Source of the DNA: JAABSP01 sp011390135
Lineage (GTDB): Bacteria > Desulfobacterota > Desulfobacteria > Desulfobacterales > JAABSP01
Reading direction: 5' to 3'
Assembly (NCBI GenBank): GCA_011390135.1
Contig: JAABSZ010000098.1
Location: 1-14,587 of the forward strand
DNA: 14,587 nucleotides
Positions within the stretch are counted from its first letter, which is position 1. Every line of letters begins with the position of its first letter. The notes beneath the pieces were generated by a model. That model did no database searches and was not told the DNA's origin. It saw only the letters and a list, made by a program, of their open reading frames with translations. Position numbers and translations under genes: made by a program. Shown piece by piece: positions 6,605 to 13,411 of the stretch.

Positions 6605-6657
6605 GAAGATCCGCGCTGTTTCTTTTACGCGAAACCGAATAGGAGTCTATAAGTCCG

Positions 6658-9591
6658 ATGAGAAACATTCTGGCCATATCAATTCTTCTCTCCCTTTTTT
6701 TCCATGGAGTGGTTCCGCCGGGGACTGCTCTGGCCGCAACACCCGATATTCAAACCCTGCGATCCTGGGTGGCGGAGATGAAAACCTCCTATCGAGGGCC
6801 CTTTGGCCGGCTCCGCTGGTTCTGCAACGACGGAACGATCCTGCCCCCTGACGAGGATTGCGAGGATCACGGCGGCGGCATCCAGCACGGCCAGTGGTCC
6901 GAAAAAACCCGCATTCTCCGGGGGGCCGGCTATCGAATCGCCAATGTGATTGCCGATATCGAACCGGCAGATTTTGTCCGCCAGGAGGATCTGATCGATG
7001 TTCTGGGGCAGATCCTTCTGGAAAGATATCTGATCCGGGCCGATGAGGGCTGGATCTATCGGGAATCCCGCTACTATCGCGGCTCTTTTCAGTCTCAGGA
7101 TGAGGCTGAAAAGGGGCGGGAGATTCTGTTGAAACTTTCTGCCGATCCGAAATGGCGGGACAATCACTTTCCCTTGCTCCGGGAGGCGGTCCGTCTGCTG
7201 CCCCATGATCAGGATGTGGGGCCCGTGACCAAAATGCGGGAGCTGTCGAGGGAGATCGCGGAAAAGGATGCCGGTTTCGAGACGATTCGAATCAAGATCC
7301 ATGTGCTGCCGGAAAGATCTGATGCGGCAACGGTTCGAAATTACGCCCGAAATAAGGGAAAAAAAGGGCTGACCCATGATTATGCAGAGCTTGCCCGGAC
7401 CATCGATGCGGTCTTTTCCGTTTCAGATATCGCGGGGGAGATCCGCAGGGTCGTGGAAAAGATCCAGGCGCCCAAGCTCAAGGAGGTCTTCGCGCGGCAG
7501 ATGGAGATGCTGGAGACGGCCCAAGAGAGCCTTGGCCAAACCGCAGCATTGAACCGAGTTCTGGCCTCTATTAGGGGGGCGCTGCCCGGTGTGGAATCTT
7601 CGGATTTGGCACTTGAACTGCTCGATTTGAGCCTCTCCCTGGAGGAGGAGGTCTTTAAAATGGGTGGGGAAGTGGTCCGGGCCGCTCAGGGGAAATCGCG
7701 CAGGGAAGTCTTGGAGATCGCGGCCAACGGAATGACCGGGATCTACGGGATCGGGCTGATCTCGGCACGGCAGATCCGGGAGATATTCGAAAGCATCGTC
7801 GCCATCGAGGAGAAGCCGGAGGTGGATCGGTATCAGAGGGAGATCGACTACCTGATCCGGGTATCGGACTGGAGCGAAGATACCCTCCATTTCTACTTCT
7901 CCCCGGCCATGAAAACTCTGGCCCGAATCGAGCCAAAGGCAAAAAATTTCATCCAGGACCGTCTTCATGAGAGCCCGGTGCTCTTTGTTGCCCAGATCCT
8001 GGAGCCGCTGGCTGCGGATGCAAGACTTCTCTCCGGCGTGGAGCAGACGCTTTTCGGAAAGCCGGTTTCCACTGGCCTGGTTCCCCTCAACCCCGGACTT
8101 GCCCGGGGGGTGCTGCGGATTCCGGAAGAGGAGACCGATCTTTCAGCCTTTTCCCCGGACGGGATCTACCTGCTGCCGGCCACGGTTCGGGATCTGCCGC
8201 GGGTGGCCGGGATTCTCACCGAGGGGGAGGGGAATGCGCTCTCCCATGTCCAGCTTCTGGCACGGAACCTGGGGATTCCCAATGTTGCCGTTGCCCGACA
8301 TTTAATTAAGGATATCCGCGCCTATGAGGGCCAAAAGGTCGTTCTTGGGGTCAGCCCCAAGGGCGCTGTCCGGCTGATGCCTTACGGCCCCCAGTGGGAC
8401 CGGATATTTGAGCAGCAGAAAGAGGAGACAGAAGCCGCGCTGATCCGGCCCGATACGGAAAAACTCGATCTCACCCGAAAGCGGCCCATCACCCTTTCCG
8501 AGCTGCGGGCCGCGGATTCGGGCCGGATCGCAGGGCCAAAAGCGGCCAATCTCGGGGAGCTGAAGCACTATTTTCCAGAGGCCGTGGCAGAGGGGATCGC
8601 GATTCCCTTTGGGGTCTATCGGGAGATGCTCGACAGGCCCTTTGATCCGGCAGATCCGAATGGCCCCTCCATATGGGAGTGGATGAATGGCTATTATGAA
8701 GAGCGATCTTCCGAAAGAGCCGGTTTCGGAGAGATCACCGGGGCAGATGAGCAGTTTCTGGCGGCTCTCCACAAGCGGATTTCAAATCTTTCTTTTGATG
8801 ATGAGACCAGGGCGCTGCTCAAATCCGAGATGGCCCGGGTCTTTGGCCCTGATAAGACCTACGGCGTCTTTGTCCGCAGCGATACCAACGTGGAGGATCT
8901 GCCGAACTTCACGGGCGCTGGCCTCAACCTGACGGTTCCCCATGTGGTGGGCGAAGATAAGATCCTGTCCCAGGTTCCCAGAGTATGGGCCTCCCCCTTT
9001 ACCCGGCGGGCCTTTCAGTGGCGCCAGGCGAGAATGTCCGATCCGGCCCATCTCTATGTTTCGGTGCTGCTGATGAAGAGCGTTCCGGTCGACAAATCCG
9101 GGGTTCTTGTGACAACGGGCCTGGAGACCGGCAGCCGGGAGTGGCTCTCCATCGCAGTCAACCAGGGGCCCGGCGGTGCGGTCGCGGGGCAGAACGCCGA
9201 GGAACTCCGGGTGCATCATAAGACCGGAGAGATCCGGCTGATAACACAGTCCGCAGAGCCGATGCGGATCGTGCTGAAGCCTGACGGCGGCATCGGCAGA
9301 AAAAGGGCAGAGGGGCCCGAGTGGCTGCTGACGCGCGATGAGATCAAAAGTCTGATCCGGTTCTCTCAGGATGCGCCGAAACGCTTTCCCATGCTTAAAG
9401 GGGATGGCCGCGAGTCGATCCCGGCCGATATCGAGTTCGGCTTTCTGGATCATGCGCTGGTCCTCTTTCAGATCCGCCCCTTTCTGGAGAGCCCGGAGGC
9501 GCGGAAGAACAGCTATCTCATCGAACTCGACTCTGCTGTAACGGATAATATTTTCCAGCCGGTTGCCCTGAAAAAGCCCCCGAAGAAATGA
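6658..9591 (+). CDS. Exported dikinase-like protein: phosphohistidine swivel plus C-terminal PPDK_N ATP-grasp
   Basis: This is a 977-residue protein. A Sec signal peptide (hydrophobic 3-19, cleavage after GTALA near residue 26) predicts export. Residues ~30-460 are a largely helical region I do not recognise; its start has two cysteines (Cys56, Cys68) near GGGIQHGQWS. A PEP-utiliser mobile domain covers ~470-575, with EGEGNALSHVQLLARNLGIP carrying the likely phosphorylated His530. The ATP-grasp (PPDK_N) domain covers ~610-945: GPKAANLGEL (626-635), FVRSDTNVEDLPNFTGAG (738-755), and near the end ADIEF (Glu926) and FQIRP, the usual metal- and ATP-binding residues. The order swivel then ATP-grasp, with no PEP barrel, is that of glucan or phosphoglucan, water dikinases rather than PEP synthase. 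AGGAG lies 12 bases before the ATG. The acceptor is unknown. How an exported enzyme obtains ATP is the main puzzle. Confidence 0.85.
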   Translation: MRNILAISILLSLFFHGVVPPGTALAATPDIQTLRSWVAEMKTSYRGPFGRLRWFCNDGTILPPDEDCEDHGGGIQHGQWSEKTRILRGAGYRIANVIADIEPADFVRQEDLIDVLGQILLERYLIRADEGWIYRESRYYRGSFQSQDEAEKGREILLKLSADPKWRDNHFPLLREAVRLLPHDQDVGPVTKMRELSREIAEKDAGFETIRIKIHVLPERSDAATVRNYARNKGKKGLTHDYAELARTIDAVFSVSDIAGEIRRVVEKIQAPKLKEVFARQMEMLETAQESLGQTAALNRVLASIRGALPGVESSDLALELLDLSLSLEEEVFKMGGEVVRAAQGKSRREVLEIAANGMTGIYGIGLISARQIREIFESIVAIEEKPEVDRYQREIDYLIRVSDWSEDTLHFYFSPAMKTLARIEPKAKNFIQDRLHESPVLFVAQILEPLAADARLLSGVEQTLFGKPVSTGLVPLNPGLARGVLRIPEEETDLSAFSPDGIYLLPATVRDLPRVAGILTEGEGNALSHVQLLARNLGIPNVAVARHLIKDIRAYEGQKVVLGVSPKGAVRLMPYGPQWDRIFEQQKEETEAALIRPDTEKLDLTRKRPITLSELRAADSGRIAGPKAANLGELKHYFPEAVAEGIAIPFGVYREMLDRPFDPADPNGPSIWEWMNGYYEERSSERAGFGEITGADEQFLAALHKRISNLSFDDETRALLKSEMARVFGPDKTYGVFVRSDTNVEDLPNFTGAGLNLTVPHVVGEDKILSQVPRVWASPFTRRAFQWRQARMSDPAHLYVSVLLMKSVPVDKSGVLVTTGLETGSREWLSIAVNQGPGGAVAGQNAEELRVHHKTGEIRLITQSAEPMRIVLKPDGGIGRKRAEGPEWLLTRDEIKSLIRFSQDAPKRFPMLKGDGRESIPADIEFGFLDHALVLFQIRPFLESPEARKNSYLIELDSAVTDNIFQPVALKKPPKK

Positions 9592-9592
9592 G

Positions 9593-9646
9593 CGAAAACA
9601 GAAGAAGAGGGGTTAAGGAATTAACGAAAACAGAAGAAGAGGGGTT
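9593..9646. repeat. Perfect 22-bp direct repeat with 32-bp period
   Basis: The 22 bases starting CGAAAACAGAAGAAG and ending AGGGGTT occur at 9593-9614 and again, identically, at 9625-9646. The 10-base spacer is AAGGAATTAA. The repeat begins 2 bases after the dikinase stop codon and lies in the 120-base gap before the hydrolase gene. It looks like a recent local duplication or a pair of protein- or RNA-binding sites. Confidence 0.95.
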
Positions 9647-9698
9647 GCGGCAAAAAAATTCTAATGGCTCTGATGACGAGCCAAAGCGATCTGGTGTC

Positions 9699-9704
9699 AG
9701 GAGG
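9699..9704 (+). promoter_or_regulatory. Ribosome binding site that decides the hydrolase start
   Basis: AGGAGG lies 7 bases before ATG 9712. The in-frame ATG at 9664 has no such site, and its first 16 codons run through the ribosome site itself, so 9712 is the better start. Confidence 0.8.
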
Positions 9705-9711
9705 TATCATT

Positions 9712-11073
9712 ATGAGAAGAAGAGAAGCAAAGCGACATAATCGACATAATCAATATTATTGGCCAAAGGCAATATCCTTGCCGGCGGCCATTCTGCTGTC
9801 CGGTTCTATGCTGATTTCAACGGCTTTCGGCTATCCCATCGACGGGTATGAACATACCGGGATTACGCGGCTGGAGGGGTATCGGCTGGCTCAGGAGGGT
9901 GAGGTGCGGGGCCGGGACCTTCCCGAGGGGGCACAGTGGCCACTGGAATGGGTCGATATCCGGCTGACGGACCGCCCCGATTTTGCCATTCCCCCATCCG
10001 ATCCTGAGCTGGAAAAGAAGATCCGGGGCTTTCTGGGGCATGAGTCAAACCGGTACGGCATCACCCTTCTCGATCTCACGGACCCAAAAAATCCGAGGTA
10101 TGGGGCACATCGGCCCGAGGCCCGATACAACCCCGGCAGCGTTGGAAAGCTGATGATCGGACTTGGGGTATTTCAGGCCCTGGCCGATACCTACCCGGAC
10201 GACACCCAAAAGCGGATGGAGATCCTGCGCACGACACAGGTCGTATCGGACCGGTTCATCCAGTCCGATCACCATGTGGTTCCCTTCTGGGAGCCGGGGC
10301 AGTCCCGGATTCAAAAGCGGCCCCTTCGCATCGGAGATACGGCCAATCTCTTCTCCTATCTCGACTGGATGCTCTCGGCCTCCTCCAATTCCTCGGCCAG
10401 CATGTGCGGCCGTGAGGGGATGCTGATCCGCAATTTCGGCCGGGAATATCCGGTGAGCCAAGAGCGGATCGACCGCTTCTTCTCCGAGACTCCAAAGAGC
10501 GATCTTTCGGATCTGCTCTCCGCGACCATCCATGAGCCGGTGGCGCGAAACGGCCTCGATCCGGAGGAACTCCGGCAGGGGGGGCTGCTCACCTGGCGTG
10601 GCAAGCAGTTGGTTCCCGGCACCACCAGCTTTGGCAATGCCGGGGAACTGATGCGGTTTCTGGTGAAGCTGGAAAAGGGGGAGCTGGTGGATGAATTCTC
10701 CAGCCGGGAGTTCAAGCGCCTCCTCTATATGACCCAGCGCCGCATCCGGTACGCATATTCGGCGGAGCTGCACGACCATGGCGTCTATTTCAAGTCCGGC
10801 TCCCTGTACAAGTGCCGGTCCGGGGGATGCGGAAAGTACAAGGGCGATGTCTATAACATGATGAACTCGGTCGCCATCGTCGAATCACCCCCGGACCGAA
10901 ACCCCCGGCTCCACTACATGGTCGTGGTGATGTCCAACGTACTCCGGAAGAATTCGGCCTGGATTCATTCGGAGCTGGGCGGGAAGATCCAGAAACTCAT
11001 GGAATCGCTTCATCCGATCGAGACGCCCCCTGCTCCGGACGTTGGGCCAGATACCGCTCCGGATGGTGGATGA
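9712..11073 (+). CDS. Exported class-A beta-lactamase-fold serine hydrolase (A)
   Basis: This 453-residue serine hydrolase of the penicillin-recognising fold is probably envelope-located. It has a basic N-region (MRRREAKRHNRHNQ), a hydrophobic segment (about 19-40), then the mature part. The three active-site motifs are in order: SVGK (Ser143-Lys146, the SxxK nucleophile), SSN (224-226, SxN) and KSG (361-363). The distance from SxxK to SxN (~80 residues) is somewhat longer than usual. A loop right after KSG carries two cysteines (Cys368, Cys373 in CRSGGC) that could form a disulphide or bind metal. About 100 residues precede the catalytic domain (YEHTGITRLEGY and on). It follows the dikinase on the same strand after 120 bases. 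Its 3' end overlaps the next, convergent gene by 77 bases. A peptidoglycan- or ester-directed role is as likely as beta-lactam hydrolysis. Confidence 0.82.
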   Translation: MRRREAKRHNRHNQYYWPKAISLPAAILLSGSMLISTAFGYPIDGYEHTGITRLEGYRLAQEGEVRGRDLPEGAQWPLEWVDIRLTDRPDFAIPPSDPELEKKIRGFLGHESNRYGITLLDLTDPKNPRYGAHRPEARYNPGSVGKLMIGLGVFQALADTYPDDTQKRMEILRTTQVVSDRFIQSDHHVVPFWEPGQSRIQKRPLRIGDTANLFSYLDWMLSASSNSSASMCGREGMLIRNFGREYPVSQERIDRFFSETPKSDLSDLLSATIHEPVARNGLDPEELRQGGLLTWRGKQLVPGTTSFGNAGELMRFLVKLEKGELVDEFSSREFKRLLYMTQRRIRYAYSAELHDHGVYFKSGSLYKCRSGGCGKYKGDVYNMMNSVAIVESPPDRNPRLHYMVVVMSNVLRKNSAWIHSELGGKIQKLMESLHPIETPPAPDVGPDTAPDGG

Positions 11074-11953
11074 GATCGTCGAGCGCGACGATCAGCTTGG
11101 GGAACCATCCGCCTGCGGACCCGTCCTGTGCAAGGGCGACCGCGATATAGCGCCGGCCGTCCCGCTCCACGATGGCACTGTCGGCATGGTACTGGCGCCA
11201 TGACCCCGATTTTCGAAATATCTTCGATCCGGGGCGGTTTCCTTCCAGCCCTTTGACGAACTTGTGATGGATGCCGGGATTGCCGAGGATCTTCTTCATC
11301 TGCCGGCTCATCTCCGGAGAGACGAGCCTTCCGGTCTCCATAAGATAGTAGAAGCGGGCCGTCTGCAGAACAGTTGCGCCGTGGGAAAGATTGTAGAGAG
11401 GGTCCCGCTTCCATGCAGGATGCTTTCCGTACTCCTTGCCCACCCAGAGGCCACCGCTTCCTTTCCGGTCATAGAGAAGATATTCCGGCGATTGGAGCAG
11501 CTCGGCCAGTTGGGGTTTGCCCACCCGGTTCAGAATCTCAGTGGCGCAGCGGTTGCTGGAATTGCGGATCATCCGGGTGATGGTCTCCATGGTTTTGGTA
11601 TCCGTCGGCAGCCGTCCCTTGTCGATCGCATCGAATGCTCCCAGCAGGATCGCGATCTTGGGCAGGCTGGCCGCGTAGATCATGGTGTCGCCATTGATGA
11701 AGGCCGCCCTCGGCGATTCGGGATCGGTGATATCGACCAGGGCCACGGCCAGCCGTTTCTGCCGGGCCGCAGGTGTCAGATGGAGCGATGCGAGGGCCCT
11801 TTCAAGCCCCTGCTGGAGTCCGGTATCCCGGCTTTCTTTCAGGAGGGGCCATTCGGAAAAGGAATGGCCTGCTTTTTCGATCTCGGCACCATAAAGGGGA
11901 AGGGAGATAAACGCGATCATCATCAGTCCGGCCAGAAAAGTTTTTTTGAACAT
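10997..11953 (-). CDS. Exported class-A beta-lactamase-fold serine hydrolase (B)
   Basis: This 318-residue protein starts at ATG 11953, chosen because AAGGAG (11964-11969) lies 10 bases upstream and a clean signal peptide (FKKTFLAGLMMIAFISL, cleavage near LYGA) begins there; the frame is open to 12040 but without a ribosome site. Motifs are SLPK (Ser96-Lys99), SSN (132-134) and KSG (248-250), the catalytic set of class A beta-lactamase-like hydrolases. The segment VALVDITDPESPRAAFINGD before SLPK parallels ITLLDLTDPKNPRYGAHRPE of hydrolase A, so the two are distant paralogues. Hydrolase B lacks the long N-terminal extension and the CRSGGC loop of A. The 3' end overlaps hydrolase A on the opposite strand. 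The substrate is unknown. Confidence 0.85.
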   Translation of the reverse strand: MFKKTFLAGLMMIAFISLPLYGAEIEKAGHSFSEWPLLKESRDTGLQQGLERALASLHLTPAARQKRLAVALVDITDPESPRAAFINGDTMIYAASLPKIAILLGAFDAIDKGRLPTDTKTMETITRMIRNSSNRCATEILNRVGKPQLAELLQSPEYLLYDRKGSGGLWVGKEYGKHPAWKRDPLYNLSHGATVLQTARFYYLMETGRLVSPEMSRQMKKILGNPGIHHKFVKGLEGNRPGSKIFRKSGSWRQYHADSAIVERDGRRYIAVALAQDGSAGGWFPKLIVALDDLIHHPERYLAQRPEQGASRSDEAIP

Positions 11954-12066
11954 AAAAACGATACTCCTTAGCATATCTGTTATCATTTCACAGATTCGGG
12001 TTGATTTTCGTTCTGGTTTTTTTCGCATCAAGCCGGACACTATATTATATTTGATTTGGATTGTAA
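11954..12066. promoter_or_regulatory. Divergent promoter region of hydrolase B and the nucleotide-carrier gene
   Basis: These 113 A/T-rich bases separate two outward-facing starts. On the - strand a perfect TATAAT (12049-12044) has a TTGAGC 19 bases upstream, a tolerable promoter for hydrolase B. On the + strand TATATT/TATTAT boxes at 12041-12048 could serve the carrier gene, but no good -35 was found. The promoters, if real, overlap back to back. Confidence 0.35.
11975..11995. promoter_or_regulatory. 6-9-6 inverted repeat, possible operator
   Basis: ATCTGT (11975-11980) and ACAGAT (11990-11995) are exact reverse complements 9 bases apart. The repeat lies in the leader of hydrolase B, just upstream of its ribosome site. 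It could be an operator or a small RNA stem; no known family is assigned. Confidence 0.35.
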
Positions 12067-13407
12067 ATGCTCAAGTTGATAAAACGCAGGAAAAAGACCT
12101 GCATGCCGAAAAAACCGTCTCTGAGATCAGCCAGGCGGCGGACCGCTCTGCTCTTCTTCAATTTCATGCTTATCATCATGGCGATCTATCAGGTGAAACC
12201 GGCCAGCCGATCCCTTTTCATCGAGTGGATCGGCTCGGAGCAGTTCCCCTATGTCTGGATCGGCTCTGCGATCACCATGGGAATCTTTATCCCCTTTTAT
12301 CACTGGGTGAACCGGCGGTTTGGAAGATTTCGGGTCGTTATGGGAACTTACATAGTGGTCACGCTGCTCCTCTTAGGTTTCGAAGGCGCGCTGATCTATC
12401 CCCATCCGGCCACGGTGGTGCTCTTCTATCTCTTTGTGGATGTTCTGGGGGTGATCCTGGTGGAGCAGTTCTGGAGCCTCTGCAACTCCATCTATACCAC
12501 CCATGAGGGGCGGAACTGGTACGGACTGGTCGGAACCGGGGGGCTGATCGGCGGGACCATCGGCGGTGCGGGTGCTGCGGCCGTGCTTCACTATACACCT
12601 TTGAAGACCGTGGATCTGCTGCCGGCCGCGGCCGTTATCATGGTGGTTCTCCTCTTCATGAACTGGCGAATGGGCCGGGAGGGCTTCTACTGCGAGATCG
12701 ACGGTGAAGGCGGGTCCGGAAAGATCCTGAAGAGCGCATGGCCCCGGCTGATCCGCCATCCTTATCTTCTGATGATTGCCGGATTGCTGCTGCTGAGCCA
12801 GATCGTCGCGCCGGTGGTGGAGTATCAGTTTCTCAATGTGGTGGCCCGGGAGATAGAATCCCAGGAGATGCGGACCACCTTCCTTTCGATATTTTTCGGT
12901 GTGCTCGGGTTCTTCTCCATCATCGTCAATCTGGGGATAACGCCGGTGGTCCACCGGTATCTGGGGGTGATTCCGGGGCTTGTGATGCAGCCGCTGGTGC
13001 TGGCCATAAGCTCGATCCTCTTCTGTTTCCATCCGACCCTTCTCATCGGCGCGGTCGCCAAGATCTGCGACCGGGGGCTGGGAAACTCGATCAACCGGAC
13101 ATCCAGAGAACTGCTCTATGTCCCGATCGAGCCGAGTCTCGTGTTCCAGGCAAAGACCCTCATCGACATGTTCGGATTCCGGATGTTCAAGGTGATCGGA
13201 TCACTTTTGATCCTGCTCTTCACCCGATGGTTTCCGGTTCAGCTCGACCTGCCTCAGCTCAGCATCTTCAGCGTCGTGGCCTGCAGCCTCTGGATACTTC
13301 TGGTGATCAAAATTCGGCGCCATTATCAGTATCTGACCCGGCCCGTTCGCTCGATTCGCTCTCAGGCCGGGGCAAAAAACAACCCGAATGGGTGGATTCG
13401 AAATTGA
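12067..13407 (+). CDS. ATP/ADP translocase-like (TLC/NTT family) membrane carrier
   Basis: This 446-residue polytopic membrane protein of the NTP/NDP exchange-transporter group (PF03219/COG3202, MFS-like) has a strongly basic N-terminus and about 10-12 hydrophobic helices. Family-like stretches are EQFWSLCNSIYTTHEGRNWY (133-152) followed by GLVGTGGLIGGTIGG (153-167), and SINRTSRELLYVP (341-353) with KTLIDMFGFRM (363-373). Studied members from plastids, rickettsiae and chlamydiae exchange ATP for ADP or import nucleotides; homologues in free-living bacteria have no established substrate. ATG 12067 is the longest start but has no good ribosome site. ATG 12103 (MPKKPSLRS) has AGGA 11 bases upstream and a GCAGG/CCTGC stem directly before it, and is a fair alternative. 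The gene ends 4 bases from the convergent uridylyltransferase gene. Confidence 0.75.
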   Translation: MLKLIKRRKKTCMPKKPSLRSARRRTALLFFNFMLIIMAIYQVKPASRSLFIEWIGSEQFPYVWIGSAITMGIFIPFYHWVNRRFGRFRVVMGTYIVVTLLLLGFEGALIYPHPATVVLFYLFVDVLGVILVEQFWSLCNSIYTTHEGRNWYGLVGTGGLIGGTIGGAGAAAVLHYTPLKTVDLLPAAAVIMVVLLFMNWRMGREGFYCEIDGEGGSGKILKSAWPRLIRHPYLLMIAGLLLLSQIVAPVVEYQFLNVVAREIESQEMRTTFLSIFFGVLGFFSIIVNLGITPVVHRYLGVIPGLVMQPLVLAISSILFCFHPTLLIGAVAKICDRGLGNSINRTSRELLYVPIEPSLVFQAKTLIDMFGFRMFKVIGSLLILLFTRWFPVQLDLPQLSIFSVVACSLWILLVIKIRRHYQYLTRPVRSIRSQAGAKNNPNGWIRN

Positions 13408-13411
13408 GCCG

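Larger units (their letters stand above)
6341..6657. other. Divergent intergenic region between the binding protein and dikinase genes
   Basis: This 317-base region separates two outward-facing genes. From left to right it holds the ribosome site and candidate promoter of the - strand gene, a bidirectional hairpin terminator (6391-6420), about 130 bases with no clear element, three 10-bp A-tract repeats (6552-6581), an extended -10 box (6583-6591), a 10-bp palindrome (6595-6604) and AGGAG (6641-6645), 12 bases before the dikinase ATG. Short open frames in the middle (for example 6479-6568 on +) lack convincing support. Confidence 0.7.

Noticed and set aside
6483..6677. 64-residue - strand frame opposite the dikinase promoter
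   Set aside because: It runs through the promoter, repeats and start of the dikinase gene and has no convincing ribosome site; the peptide looks unstructured.
6658..9591. PEP synthase or pyruvate phosphate dikinase as the product name
   Set aside because: The domain order is reversed and the C-terminal PEP/pyruvate barrel is absent.
9664..9711. Upstream ATG as start of hydrolase A
   Set aside because: No ribosome site before it, while AGGAGG lies 7 bases before ATG 9712 and a signal-like N-terminus follows.
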